Notes: generated by a model not told the origin, from the letters alone. A stretch of 64,000 bases of DNA from Brachynemurus nebulosus (GCA_035578155.1 JAPWDM010000075.1:186001-250000), one strand, 5' to 3'. Counted from the first letter of the stretch, positions 47,296 through 60,108 are shown. Translations and numbers: made by a program.

Positions 47296-47379
<84 letters not shown>
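47083..47379. repeat. (AC)n(TA)n microsatellite interrupted by a MITE
   Basis: An ACACAC stretch leads into about 55 bp of TA. After the 150-bp MITE (47151-47300) about 80 bp more of TA follow. P1 has only a short TATATATA at the same place (34069), so the tract expanded in this copy. Confidence 0.95.
47151..47300. mobile_element. 150-bp TIR MITE inserted in a TA tract
   Basis: ACAGGGTGTCAGAGAAATAA, CTCTTTTCCTTTTGAGGGGTGA and the complementary TCACCCCTAAAAAGGATAAGAG, TTATTTCTCTGACACCCT give inverted repeats of about 42 bp. TA flanks both tips. An AGGGTGTC tip and a TA target fit mariner-type or similar MITEs. Confidence 0.9.
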
Positions 47380-47384
<5 letters not shown>

Positions 47385-48407
47385 ATTTTTGTTGAATACA
47401 GTATTTTGATCCTTTATTTACGTCTGATACTTAAACTATTCTGTTTCCTACTTTGACGTCTAGATATCGCTCTATGTGTCGTATGACTCATATTACACGT
47501 CTGTTTGGATATCGGTTCCCAACTTCTAGTGTCATTAATATTTCTTTGTTTGGATATAGATGTCAACGTCTTGTAAAGGAAAAACATTAATAAATAAAAA
47601 TTTTTGGGTTGTATTTTTTTTTAAAAACATATTCATTGGATTAAAAGAAAACTTTCTTTCATGCTTATTAAGAAAAAAAATGGGTGTTTAATTTATTTAT
47701 CAATTTTTATAAGCCAGTTTAATTACACACCTAAAAATAGTGTTCCGGTATAGGGGCTTTGACGTTATGTAATTTTTATATATATTGAAATTTTTGAAGA
47801 TTCTTTGATTTAATTTTAACTCCTTCTGATTTTTAAGTCTTTTTCTACCCCAAGAAGCACCGATTACATTATTTTGCTAGTAGGGCTAAATTTCGGTCGG
47901 AACGCGGCGGAACAGTGTTTTGACACCTTTCAAGGATTTTTAGTTTTTGCCGGAATATTTTGGTATGTCCAAGAAATTTTTTTTTTTTACAGTAATCGGA
48001 GAAATGGTAAGCCAGAACGACTGTTTTTTTTTCCTCGTTTCGACTTTTTTTTACTCGTTATTTCATTTTTTGGGAAAAATTGGGAAAAGGTGTTCCAGCA
48101 CCTACAATTTTAGAAATTAAGCCCTGCTTATTAGTAATTTTCTTCATAAAACGACAAAATACCTCAGTTAGATACGCCAAACATTTCATTTTATTTACAA
48201 ATTTTAAATTTAAATATTAAAATACCAACCGGAAAACTGTATTTGCTTTTAGTTTATATGGTAATATAATATATATTATTTGTATTATAGTTATGTAATG
48301 CTCTTTGCCTGTATGTATAGCAAGTACATTTTTCACCACGTAGACAGCGATAATAAATATTAAAATGTATTTTCGAATTTCATTTCGACAAGCAAGGCCT
48401 AAAATCA

Positions 48408-48796
48408 TTAAGATGGGTTTACACTGATAGGGAATTTTAGATAGTACTATAATGTAAACCTATAATGTAAACGCAACTGGTAAAGTTAAGTTCTCGGTTT
48501 AGGTAAAGACGATAACAATTTGGTATAGCCGTATAGTCATTCTACCAGTTGTTTTCGCCCACTACCGGCTTATTCTACTCTACCTATAAATGGACTCTGT
48601 CTGAACGGGTGCTAACGTTGTAGAGTAGAGCTTTGTTTGCTAAGGCAAATTTAACTATACTCTTTTTACTAAAAATCTTTTGTACAAAGACAATATCGAC
48701 AATATTTCTCCAAAATGGCCAAAGTAAAGTAGAATTGGACCGAAAGTATGATAGTGTGTTTTGCCATTTCCTTTGTTAATGTAAATCCAGCTTTAA
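48408..48796. mobile_element. Candidate MITE, short TIR
   Basis: TTAAGATGGGTTTACACTGA at the left is complementary to GTTAATGTAAATCCAGCTTTAA at the right with a few mismatches. The interior is somewhat richer in G and C. The GGGTTTACATTAA word resembles the MITE tips at 13284. The superfamily is unresolved. Confidence 0.55.
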
Positions 48797-48908
48797 TAAA
48801 TGTAAATATTAATTTCGATGTATGTAATTCGAATTTTTAAATACATAATATTCATTTCGTTAATTACTAATGATAATTACTATAATTAGTATTTTTAAAT
48901 TAATTTAT

Positions 48909-49073
48909 TTAACACGTTAACGATATCAAACACCGTATGGTGCCAAGTGAAATTTGACTATTGCAACACAACGTTGTAACGCGTCAACAATTTCATATAA
49001 AGTGCGTTATTTATCAAAACAGTGTACTCGTTGAGTGTTTCGTCATTATATGTTTTGGCCGTCAACGTGTTAA
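48909..49073. mobile_element. 165-bp TTAA MITE (piggyBac-like)
   Basis: TTAACACGTTAACGATATC and GGCCGTCAACGTGTTAA are inverted repeats with TTAA at both tips. A TTAA tip followed by CACGTTRAC is compatible with a piggyBac-type TTAA target. The interior contains further CAACG/CGTTG words. Confidence 0.75.
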
Positions 49074-49319
49074 AAATCCATAATCCATTATTTGTTATTT
49101 ATTACTCTGAAAAAAGGCTGCAAATGAATTGTAAACAATTTTATAGTTTAATTAAACTGCTCAAATCAGACAAAAAATTCCATAATATATGTATGTAATT
49201 TCAATTTAAAATGTATTTTAAAATTAACCTTTTTAATTGTGTTTATTTAATTTCTGTTTGTTTATTGGACGAAAAAAGCACACAGATATATTTTCGCATT
49301 AAGTTAAAAATAAATGTAT

Positions 49320-49600
49320 TTTAATATGGGTATGTTTTTGTCGTGAGGTACAGTTGAAAAAATTCATTACACTTAAAATAGACATTTATAATGTTTATAA
49401 TACTGGTATTTGTAAAATTTGTAACGTAAAAAAATGTGGTAAAAATCCGGTAAACACAGTAAATTTTCTCAAAAAACTTACGGGCGAAAAAATTTTGAAA
49501 ATCGGTCGAATAGTTAATTTTTGATATTTTTGGTCCTCTCACAGTCCCGGGCCATAAAAGTCGCTGTGATAACTAAAATTTCCATAATGGTAATTCGGTA
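49320..49600 (-). mobile_element. HINE fragment
   Basis: On the minus strand, CCGAATTACCATTATGG (eroded start), TCACAGCGACTTTTATGG, CCCGGGACTGTG and then AACTATTCGACCGATTTTC-AAAATTTTTTCGCCCGTAAG match the HINE start block and one unit of the 120-bp repeat. Its 3' end was not found. Confidence 0.65.
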
Positions 49601-50164
49601 AAAAAAAAAAAAGTAAAAAAAAAAATAATCTTCAGAATTTTTGGCTTTCTTCTAATTATTTTGATGAGTACCTATATATAATTGGGTTTTTGAATAAAAA
49701 ATAAATATAACTTTTTTTATTTTATTTCAATTCTACATCATAAATAAAATTAATAATCGATACGAAAAATTTTTTAAAAATTGTATTTAATAAATAATAA
49801 ATTAATTAAAACTTGAAAAATTTTAATAAATATCACTTGATTAAAAACAGCACTACAAAAGATCGCGATGTCTGTGACGTCATAAAGGTAATATGTCAAT
49901 AATGTCAAAATTATTAAAATTTAGTAGGGAAAATTATTGATGGTTGTTTCATTGATTTCGACGTTCAAAATCTTGAGGGATATTTTTTCCGGATTTATTT
50001 TTGTATTGCTATCACATAGTGGTAAAAAACACGCTCGATATTTCTTTAGTTTCGATATTTTGACAGTGAAGTTTACAGCAAACAATAATTTGGATAGAAA
50101 CAAGAATTTCAGAGCAACAATAATTTCATAGTAACAATAATTTTATAGTAACAATAATAGTAGG

Positions 50165-50359
50165 AGAGCTGCTGGCCGATTTGCAATAGTCATTTCAACA
50201 CGCGTTAAATTGAGAGGATAGGATCTTGGATCCTATTCGGCCGGGTTGAGTCGAATAGGCTTGCCAGAACTGAATTTCTGTGTAGAGTAAGTATGCAAGA
50301 TTCTATCTTCTTAATTTAACGCGTGTTAAAATGACCATCGCAAATCGGCCAGTAGCTCT
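50165..50359. mobile_element. 195-bp MITE with ~50-bp TIRs
   Basis: AGAGCTGCTGGCCGATTTGC, AATAGTCATTTCAACACGCG, TTAAATTGAGA at the left is complementary to TTAATTTAACGCGTGTT, AAAATGACCATCGCAAATCG, GCCAGTAGCTCT at the right. The centre holds GGATCTTGGATCC. The superfamily and target are unknown. Confidence 0.88.
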
Positions 50360-51548
50360 TGGTCTATAATCTATTTGAAAATAAAAAGACACTAATGTAG
50401 CTATGTTCAGGCCATATAACCTTTATTACGTCACATAAGCGCTCGTGAACTATCAGCCCGTTATCGGTTCTAAGTTTGAAAATTTATTTTTAATTTAATA
50501 TAACTTCTTAATTATTACGTTTAAAAAAAAAAAAAGAGTTTTCTTATAAAACTTATACATGATCTTTCCATTTATGACAAAAAAAAAATTTTTCTTCAAA
50601 AACCTAATTTTGGGGACGTTTTATAACAATAAACTATTTATTGCATGTGTTATAAATTATAATAAATATTAACAAGTAGGTACAATCTATCTATAGGTAC
50701 AATAATATTATTCAGATACGATCTCAAATTAATTAATTATAACCACCTAACCGGCTTTATTATTTAATCAAGCAATTACCGCATACAGCAATTTTGAATT
50801 GTAATCTATTATTATAAATGTATGTATTACACCTAATAATTCATATACATACATATGTAGGTATAACAATGTCATTTATTGATCAGTAATATTGTAAATA
50901 CATCAGCTATTATATATTTCATTCAAGTGTGTTCAAGTATTTACAGCCACCTACGTTCCTATGATATGTTTAGTATTTTAATTTGCTTACATATGCGTAA
51001 ATAGTACAGTATTTATGACTTTGAAACGACATGTTGCAATATGTTACGAAAATAACTTCATATAGTCAACAAAATTGTCAGTTATTCCTACTGGAATGTC
51101 CGGAAAATAAAAAATATACCTTTTGCATCTATAAACAATAGAATTCGAGTGAGATTTTCTAACTTATGGGATTGTTACGGCAAAACTCAACGTTAAGAAT
51201 GAAAAAAATTTCGCATTTTAAAAATTAATTTTAATGTCTGAAAACCAGATTCGTCTGTTAAAAATTAATTTTTCTAAGGTCTCTCTTTAGCTTTTGATTT
51301 CTTATTTGAAATCAAAAATCTCGTTGCCTAATTAAAAGAATTAGCTAATTGAAAATTATTTTCGATTTACTGAAAATTTTTATTATTCTAACTTCGTGGA
51401 AGGTTCTGTTATAATATTAAAATTGAATTCAGTTATTTAACTATAAAAAATCAGTTATAAAGACTACTTCTGTTATTGATTATGTATTGAAAAAAATAAG
51501 TGTATTTTAACGTAATTTATACTCACTTCTTTAATTATTTTTGTTTTT
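50360..51548. other. AT-rich sequence without recognisable feature
   Basis: No repeats or coding frames stand out. A GTAACAATAATTTYATA word repeats three times just upstream at 50113-50158. Confidence 0.5.
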
Positions 51549-51805
51549 AGTGAATTTCCAAACTAAACACGTCCGATGCCCGGAACATGGTATTTTGATC
51601 ATTTTTCGTGAAAAAATGTTTTTTGGGAAAATTTTCCCAAGTTCAAAAGTCTTTACAATATCTTTCTATACCATTGAAAATGGAGGAAAAAATCACATAA
51701 AGAAGGTTTTTGAACCATTAATCTGTGTAAACTGATTTCCGAGAAAAACTAATTTTTATAAACGGTAATTCGCTATGTGGTGTAAGATACTGTGACAGCG
51801 GTATT
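51549..51805 (+). mobile_element. HINE, short diverged copy
   Basis: TAGTGAATTTCCAAAC starts and GGTAATTCGCTATGTGG-TGTAAGATACTGTGACAGCGGTATT ends the element. Between them, ACACGTCCGATGCCCGGAAC and TTCCGAGAAAAACTAATTTTTATAAACGG match internal blocks of the 35935-36500 copy. There is no TA tract and no tandem core, so this is the minimal form of the family. Confidence 0.8.
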
Positions 51806-52799
51806 ATTATATTATGTATACTAGTAAAAGATCAAGAAAAAAGGTATTTTTTGCGCCAAAAATATTAAAAATTTGCTTTAAAGTCAGCGAAAACAGTCTA
51901 AACGAACAGAAAAATAACTTACTTCTATGTCCCAATCAAATCTTGTCCCGTAAAGTCAGTTGGAGAATAGACTTTAAATAATATGTCTTTAAATAAACTA
52001 GTTTATCTAAATTTTAAGCCCCGCCCATAATATATTCAGAAAGATTTTTCTGTGTTAAAATCTTGTGATGAGAGAAAATGTCTAATCAGTTTTTCATATT
52101 TCTTACTATTTCTGTTCTTAAATATTAATATCTAACACTATAAAAAAGTTTGTTTTTATGTATAAAAATATGAGGATTTCCTCACACACTACATATTTTT
52201 AGAGAGGTTTTTCTTTAGACAGAATGAAAACATAGACTTTGAATATGAAACCTATTTGTCATTCTTGTTTATCTTTCAAAAGTTACATATTCATTTCGAA
52301 AATTTAAACTTGTACAAGGAAAAGAGCACGGATTGTCAACATTGTTAGTTTGCATTTAACATCAAGTGTGGTGCCAAGAATATTTTGAATTTGGTAGTCA
52401 TAGATAAAAATTTTTTACTATACACTTGACGATTTTTAATCTTGTATAATTATCGAACTTATTACTTAACTATTTTAATGTAAAAATTGTTTCTTTCGGC
52501 ATTGCTGACATCAAATACGAGCCCAATGCAGATTGTTAATGCTTAATTACATTATTCTAGTCATATAATATTCTAATATTCCCGTGTCTGTCTCTTTGAA
52601 ATGTTCAGATCACATTTTAATTAATTATGTACTGCTAAATGAAAAACGATATTTTGCCTGAGAAAGGACAAATTATTAATCTAGGTCTCGAACTGCTTTT
52701 TTCAGAAACTTAAGACCCTATACAATATCCGTAAATGAAGAATAGACGATAATTTAAAAAGAAAGAGAGTTATAATTTTTTAAATTTTTTTGTTTACAC

Positions 52800-53192
52800 C
52801 GACTTCTGTTTAACCGGACGACAATACACAAACGTCGTCCGCTTAGACAATTCATATATAGGGTATTTCACTACACAGTTTATTTTTATATAAAAGTTAA
52901 AGTAGTTTTGTTAAAATAACTTTCTAAAGAATATTTTCTAGCTACATAATATTTACATCTAATTGTAAGCTTGGAAATTATACACTCATATGTGTATTAA
53001 TAATTTTCATTATTATTATTATCATATACTTATGTTAACTTCCAAAATAATCGCATGTATATGTTAAATATTGAAAATTTGTTTACATAAAAATATTGTT
53101 TACTTTAAAAACATTCTCACGAAGACTGTATATGTGAACACACACACATAAACACCGTCCCCTGAAAGAATGTCCGCTTAAACAAAAAGTCG
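52800..53192. mobile_element. Candidate pogo/Tigger-like MITE
   Basis: CGACTTCTGTTTAACCGGACG at the left is complementary to GTCCGCTTAAACAAAAAGTCG at the right. A second copy of the GTCCGCTTAGAC motif lies at 52836. The CGACT...GTTTAA.CGGAC tip resembles Tigger ends. Confidence 0.65.
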
Positions 53193-53517
53193 TGTATTTG
53201 ATAATCCGACCCCAATATCATCGTCATAACTCATCAGAATTGTGTAGGTGTCAATGAAACGACAAATACACACATAGTGTTAAACTGTTACTAATGAATG
53301 GCAAATAAGATAAATCCTCAGAATGTTTGGTTGGTTTGGGTTGGGGTGAGGGAAGTACAATAACAAAATATAATACATAATTTATTAGTTTATTACTTTG
53401 ACACATAAGTATGTACATGTATCGCGTTCCCAACCTCTGTCCCAACCCCGTGTATCAAAAACTACATGAAACATAACAAAAACACACAAAAAACATATTA
53501 AATATTGTATTTATAAA

Positions 53518-53527
53518 TATATATTTA

Positions 53528-53576
<49 letters not shown>

Positions 53577-53585
53577 ATATATATG

Positions 53586-53657
<72 letters not shown>

Positions 53658-53658
53658 C

Positions 53659-53711
<53 letters not shown>

Positions 53712-53722
53712 CATATATATAC

Positions 53723-53787
<65 letters not shown>
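53518..53787. repeat. (TA)n microsatellite, ~270 bp
   Basis: A TA tract broken by regularly placed GTA/CATA variants. It flanks the fold-back MITE at 53788 on the left. All Tyr-Ile frames here on both strands are artefacts of the repeat. Confidence 0.97.
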
Positions 53788-53791
<4 letters not shown>

Positions 53792-54419
53792 GGTGGCGCA
53801 AAAAAACCATATATTTTTCTTTTTTTTGTCTCATAGGAAAAAAAGTTAATTTAGCTCGATTTAAGAATGCTCACCAAAAATTAGCTCGATAAAAAATTTT
53901 TTAAGGGTCGCTCAAAACTTTTTAAAATTTGAAAATGGGCCAAAAATCGATTTTGGTTTTTTATCAAATTTTTTTTCTCATGCCTGCATATGTTTGTACA
54001 TTGAATAATAAAAAATTCCTCCAAATTTTAACTCAAAAAATTGATAATAAAAGGTCACTCAAGAGTTCTAAAAGTTTTTCAAGTTAAAATATTTAATATT
54101 TTTCAGCGTCCCTAAAAAATATTAAATATTTTGACCTTAAATTCCTGAGCGACCTTTTATTATCAATTTTTTGAGTTAACATTTGGAGGAATTTTTTTTT
54201 ATTCAATGTACAAACATATGCAGGGATAAGAAAAAAAGTTTGATGAAAAACAAAAATCGATTTTTGGCACATTTTCAAATTTTAAAAAGTTTTGAGCGAC
54301 CCTTAAGAAATTTTTTATCGAGCTAATTTTTGGTGAGCATTCTTAAATCGAGCTAAATTAACTTTTTTTCCTATGAGACAAAAAAAAGAAAAATATGTGG
54401 TTTTTTTGCGCCACCCTAA
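53788..54419. mobile_element. 632-bp fold-back MITE inside a (TA)n tract (mariner-like)
   Basis: TTAGGGTGGCGCAAAAAAACCA at the left and TGGTTTTTTTGCGCCACCCTAA at the right start arms of about 300 bp that are complementary over nearly their whole length. The arms pass through TTAGCTCGATTTAAGAATGC, GGGTCGCTCAAAACTTT and CAAACATATGCAG. The turn is near 54103. Insertion in a TA tract and an AGGGTGGCGCAAAAA tip fit a mariner-type MITE with TA target. The whole element would fold as a single RNA hairpin if transcribed. Confidence 0.92.
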
Positions 54420-54624
<205 letters not shown>

Positions 54625-56583
54625 GTAGCCAACATCAGAGTGTGTAATTAGCATCAATCTTAAGTTCATAGTGATGAAAACTTTTTGTATGTGCAAAAAT
54701 TGGGAGTTTTCAGATACAAGGTTGGGACAAAGTACGCGCGATATGTAAAACATCAAAAATCAACTTTTTTTTTTATTAAGAAACTAACTGTGCAACATTA
54801 TTTCTACATGTCTTGAGTTTACTAAAAAAATTTTTTTTTACTTCAAAAATGTGCTGAGTATAAATGGCGTTGAAATCGATACTGGGAGATTTTTCCACCT
54901 TGATGGTTTCGCGCGTTCTGAAATCTCCTCTGGGCATTGAAGAGATAGAGGGAATACAGGAATATATTCAATGTATATGAAGATGAAGCCAAAAAAGGGT
55001 TAAAGTGTTGACCAATATGGCGGTTAAACAAGGTTTAATTTAAAATTTTTCTATATTTACTGATATTATATTTATTGTTATAAATATTATTAGAATATTT
55101 ATTAATAAATAGTCTTAAATCGCAACAAGAATCGTATACAAATTAAAAAAATATTTATTACCACTGACAGTTTACGGGTTATGAAAGGTGTTAACGTGGT
55201 GTTAATCAATGTGGCGATTTGCTTCAAAAAAGATAATGTGCACTCCATCTATTGTATGGTACGTACACATTCTGATATCTATGGAAATCCCCAGTGAAAT
55301 AAAATAAAAAATTAAGAATTTTTTGAAAATATACATATAGGCCGGGTGCGCGACATTATTGACACCTAGCGTTTGCAACTTTGTCGGCTCTCTCCATACT
55401 TATAGTGCAGTGGCTTTTTCAAATATTTCCATACGAACAAATTTAATAATAATAATAATAATTAAATATCGACTGTGACTGGTCTATTTTAATATTTATG
55501 AAAAAAATTCAAGTGTCATTTCTGTTTTTATTAAATACGTAATAAGAAAACAAAGGTTGTCCGAATTCAGAGTATGCAAAGTATTTTCGTTTTTAGCGCG
55601 ATATATTGAGTGTAATAAAAGTGTAAAAAAGAAATCGGAGTCGTGAAATCGATTTGGTAGTTCCAGTTCTTATAAATTCTTTCAATATAAACTCAAGCAA
55701 TATGTAGTAATGTAGTTTATTAGTTCCTTGAGTTTCTTCTTTGAGAAATTTAGTTGTCCTCCAAAAGTAGTGGTATACAAATATTTAACTTCCGTCTAAA
55801 ATTTTTTTTATTTTTAATTACTCTTAAATTGGCTAGAAGTCTGTTTTACATTTGTTTTTTCTTCCTGTATTTCTACATTAAACTTGAGAACACAATTATC
55901 GTGATTCATTTCAAAAATTTATTACTGCCAAATTTACTGAGAGCAGTAGTTTCGCTTACGATCTTACAAAAGTATACCTAAAGTTATGTTTTATAAATTT
56001 TAAATAAAATAAAAATGTAAATATCATTGAAATTAAACCCAATTCAATTAACTTAATTTTTTACCGCCAGATAGTGTGGCTCTACAAAACAGCAAGAGCC
56101 GTTTAATTTGCTTATTTCTGCCAGAGCAAGCACTGCGATCGTTTTATTACCCCCACTCTGTGGTTTGCACCCGGCTAATACAGTTATGGCACAAATTGGG
56201 GTCTAAGAAAAAAAAAAATAAAACACCAGCGGGAAATCGCATTTTGAAAATAATTCATCAAAAATCATCGTTTTTTCTCGACTCTAAACAGCTGCCATTT
56301 TAAAAATATATTACGGAACCAGAAAATTTTAATTTCTGCCAAAATGACGGTATTGAGGAATAATATGCACTTTGATTTATATCGATACCTTAAATACTTT
56401 TTGAAATTCACGCGGAACCATGTCGAAAAACATGTAGTTTCTAGGGAACTTAAATTTTTATGTCAATGAATTATAGTAAAGTGCGCGCAGTAAAATGCCC
56501 ATAACATTTTGATTTTTCATTTTTTTAAAATAGACTGGTGTGACCACACGGAACACTGTCCATAGTTCAAAAGTATGTAAAAT
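54625..56583. other. AT-rich sequence without recognisable feature
   Basis: No terminal repeats or coding domains are visible. Short less AT-rich patches occur at 55340-55410 and 56070-56230. The 75-codon frames at 55754 and 56076 have no motif. Confidence 0.45.
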
Positions 56584-57119
56584 CCGTCAAAAACAGATAT
56601 TTGGGAATATCTGTAAAATGTGGCGGCAAAAATATTATGTATTTGTATTTAAGAAAAAAAATAAAGCTTTAAAAAAATAATTGATATCCATTGCTATGCC
56701 AAAAACAGATATAATTATAATAACTAAGCTTACGTACAGATGGTACTTAAAAAAATAATCTAAAATAAATTAATACTAATTTCCGGAATAAAAACTTTTG
56801 CTGTATTTGGCTCAAGATTTTACTTGATATTAATAAACAAAACCAAAAAAAAAAAATTAAAAAAATTAAAAAAAATATTGATCCAGGTGCAACAAAAGTT
56901 TTTATTCCGGAAATTAGTATTACTTTTTTTTAGATTATTTTTTTAAGTACCATCTGTACGTAAGCTTAGTTATTATAATTATATCTGTTTTTGGCATAGC
57001 AATGGATATCAATTATTTTTTTAAAGCTTTATTTTTTTTCTTAAATACAAATACATAATATTTTTGGCGCCATATTTTACAGATATTCCCAAATATCTGT
57101 TTTTGTCGGATATAATTTT
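56584..57119. repeat. Fold-back element, ~536 bp (arms ~215 bp)
   Basis: CCGTCAAAAACAGATATTTGGG through TTTAAGAAAAAAAATAAAGC, GATATCCATTGCTATGCC and CGTACAGATGGTACTTAA to TTTCCGGAATAAAAAC at the left is mirrored almost exactly at the right, ending CCCAAATATCTGTTTTTGTCGG. The turn is an A-rich tract near 56845. It abuts X2. The family is unknown. Confidence 0.92.
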
Positions 57120-57192
57120 ACACAATTGCATCAAAAACATTACGCTGTGAAATACAAATACAAAACAAAATATTGTAAAAATCTGAATTTGT

Positions 57193-57994
57193 ATATTCTG
57201 TTCAACTGGAAGGTGCAATTTTGACAGACGGAATATTCACTAGTAATAAATCACTATTCAAAAATGAAAATAATCCTTAAGGAAAAGAACAAATAATAAG
57301 AACGTCCGAAAAACGAGAGACTAAAAAAAGAAAGACAGATTATACAATTAACACGAATTGTACCCTATGTCTCTTTATTTTTAACAAGAAATACCAAAAG
57401 TAGTTTATGATCAGTATTATTCTACCCATCTTTTATTACTAATATAATTGTATGTGTTTACCTACATATTTTAGTATCTTTTTCATTTGATCTTAGTTTA
57501 AAGCCATGCGAAATAAATATTGATATGATTGTATACAGCAATACGGCATGTTCTAAAACAAGAAGATGTTTTGTGGAATGTAGATAATTTAATTGAAAAT
57601 ACCCAAGAACGTTTTATAATTGATTTAAATGAATCTTCCTCAACAGATTCAACTGATAGTTCCGATTGTGACTAATAAGAACAATAAATTAATAAATATT
57701 ATTTCTTTAAATTTGTTAAGGTGTTTTTTTCTGCATCACTATTTTTTAGATAGTTTTATTTAGTAATCAAACATATTTTTCAAATAAACTAATCGAACAG
57801 TAAAAATGTTCAAATTATTCTTTTGGAAGTTGTTTCCATTCATTTTGTATTATAATATAAATATCTGTAAAATATTCGTTTAAAGTAATCGATTGAACGT
57901 GCACTATTGTACTGCTGAAGTGCTAATGCAAAGTCATAAATTATACTGAGAACTAAAATGTCAAAATTGCACCTTACGGTTGAACAGAGAATAG
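57193..57994 (+). mobile_element. TIR element X, copy X2, unsplit
   Basis: The ends TATTCTGTTCAACTGGAAGG and CCTTACGGTTGAACAGAGAATAG form a ~35-bp inverted repeat, continuing GTGCAATTTTGACA. The 802-bp body aligns with X1 throughout once the HINE is removed. It keeps a 48-codon coding tail (57529-57675). It is a deletion derivative of an unidentified DNA transposon. Confidence 0.9.
57529..57675 (+). pseudogene. C-terminal coding tail of element X transposase (probable)
   Basis: An open frame of 48 codons without an ATG at its start ends in TAA at 57673. Its last part reads NLIENTQERFIIDLNE and then SSSTDSTDSSDCD, a serine/aspartate-rich acidic tail, followed within 20 bases by AATAAA-like signals. 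X1 has the same sequence with synonymous-type and other changes, then a frameshift. This suggests the end of a transposase gene kept after internal deletion. No family motif is present, so the superfamily stays open. Confidence 0.5.
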
Positions 57995-58810
57995 TATATT
58001 TTTTCATACATATATTTTTTCGTTTGTGTAAAATAACACCTTCTGCTAATGTAAAACTTATTACACTCAATTCTAAGTAATTTTACACATTGTTATTATA
58101 AAAAATCCGGTAATATGTTTAGAGTTTAGACAATAAATTTTAAATTGCGAGTCCTTAAATTTTTGATGTTTTAGACTCGATGTTACACATAAAGCCTTAT
58201 CTAACAATATCGAGAAACTTGAAACGTTAAAACAATGCGTAATGCCGCTATTACGTTGTCATATAGATATATTATGTTAAAGTTTTATTTGACCAAATAA
58301 TATTTCTGTAACCATAATTAAACATAGATATACTTCCTAATATTTGATCATAGATTTAATCAAAGATCTTTGACATTTATCTATAATAAAATAATAGCCG
58401 CCTTATTTTTGTGACTTTTCGACACTCCTACCATCACTATTCATCTCCAAACTAAAATTTATTCAGTATTGTTTAGAATAATTATAAATTTTAATTGGTC
58501 AAATTAGTCAGATTATTATTTAGTACCCCACTCGCTCCATTTTACACTATTATCCTAAATGTGTAATTTAATACGAGAAAATTCCCTTGATGAAATATTA
58601 GTATTAGAAGATATACTGAGTGTCCCGGCCGGGTGTATACATATGATTTACATGTTAATTTTTAACATTGGATTCCCATAAGGAAAAAGTTATGTTACAA
58701 AAATGCTTTGGATAAGCATATTCCTATTTTTGATAATTTTCTTTTATAAAATAATTTTTTTCCACCAAATTATCTGCACTATTTCTTCAACGGAATATTT
58801 TTTTGGTATT

Positions 58811-58921
58811 AGCGAATTTCCAGAATGGAATTCAGCTATTACAGCCACTGTCATAACGCGACTTGCACCGGGGACCATGGCAGAAATTTGTTTTGAGGTC
58901 CTTAGGAACCGAAAATAATAT

Positions 58922-59014
<93 letters not shown>

Positions 59015-59148
59015 CCGCACGATAACTCTCGAACGAAATGTCCTACTGTTACAAAATTTGGTGAAAATGTTGGAAGTCCCAAACTCTTGGATGAGTTCTT
59101 CAGCCAGACACGTCGGATGCTAGGAACATGGTTTTTGGAATATGGCAG
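58811..59148 (+). mobile_element. HINE, 3'-truncated, nested in R2
   Basis: AGCGAATTTCCAGAATGG, CAGCTATTACAGCC, GCGACTTGCACCGGGGACC, then a TA/TG tract, CGCACGATAACTCTCGAACG and AGACACGTCGGATGCTAGG match the other HINEs. It stops after GGTTTTTGGAATATGGCAG and lacks the GGAAATTCGC 3' subterminal repeat. The left junction GGTATT/AGCG falls at the T run of the R1 empty site (GGTATTTTT). Confidence 0.85.
58925..59014. repeat. (TA)n(TG)n microsatellite in HINE
   Basis: About 70 bp of TA followed by about 20 bp of TG at the fixed microsatellite position of the HINE family. Confidence 0.97.
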
Positions 59149-59381
59149 ATGACACAAATATTTATTATGTAAAAATGTGAATTGCTTGAAAATTGCGATA
59201 TTCATTTCTTTATTTTACTGCATTATTATTGTTAAAGCTATAGTGACAGTAGTTATAATATTAAATTAGTATTATTAGTTTGTTCAAAGCACTCTTATGA
59301 CATAACTTTTTCCTTATGGGAATCCAATGTTAAAAATTAACATGTAAATCTTATGTATACATCCAAATGGGACACCTAGTA

Positions 59382-60108
59382 TAATATTTAATGATATACA
59401 AATTGATAAATGATAATATTTATCGATACCTAAATAAATAATAATTTCAATGAATTTATTTATTGTAAATCGATTGTATAAACCATTTCCAACAGCTCCC
59501 ACTTATTATTTCCTAATATCAATAACGACATATATATTAATTTGATTAAATAGCGACATTTATATTAATTACATAATATGTATAATAATATCTCATTCTA
59601 TATAAGTAATATATATTTTGTAGCTATTGTAAATATTTATCAGGTATTATTAATGTTGAAAATTAATTAGAAATATAATTAAAATGAAGAAATTCGTTAC
59701 TGGACCAAAAATTGTTGACAGGAAATAAAAATATCTCCACAAATAATGTTAATTTATAGGGTGTTATTGTATTGAGCTTGATTTTTGAAAGTTCCAATTT
59801 TGAATCTCTATAGTTGTATGTTATCCTTTTTTAAGATGACGCTTCTCTCTCTGTGCACGTATATTCGTGGAACTTTTTTTCCGTTCGCATATTTTGAGAA
59901 CAGAAAATGATATTGACTTTGGATCGTTTCATTCGACGCGTAATTTACATATTGAACGTCTGATATTTTTACTTTCAAACGATTTAATTTTTGTTTATAA
60001 CTAAAAAAAGGTTAACTGACTAAATTTTAAAACTGATGAATCGTACTCTGCTCTATTTATTAACTATACATCCTATTATCTATATTCTATAATTATATTC
60101 TTAATTAA

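Larger units (their letters stand above)
44791..47769 (-). mobile_element. TIR element P, copy P2, split by a Helitron and further insertions
   Basis: AACGTAAAAGCCCCTATAATGG at the left is complementary to CCGGTATAGGGGCTTTGACGTT at the right. The flanking body aligns in reverse with P1: GAACAGTTTTGACATTTATAT and GAAGTTATTTCTGAAAGAAACC at one side, AAAACATTAATAAATAAAAATTTTTGGGTT at the other. Relative to P1 it gained a Helitron (44858-46969), a TA tract and a 150-bp MITE (47151-47300). Confidence 0.8.
58614..59381. mobile_element. TIR element R, copy R2, split by a HINE
   Basis: ATACTGAGTGTCCCGGCCGG, TTACATGTTAATTTTTAAC and TTGGATTCCCATAAGG at the left mirror the right end (CCAAATGGGACACCTAGTAT). 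The interior (CCACCAAATTATCTGCAC, then ATGACACAAATATTTATTATG) is the reverse complement of R1. The HINE 58811-59148 replaces about 75 bp present in R1, so insertion was accompanied or followed by a deletion. Confidence 0.88.
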
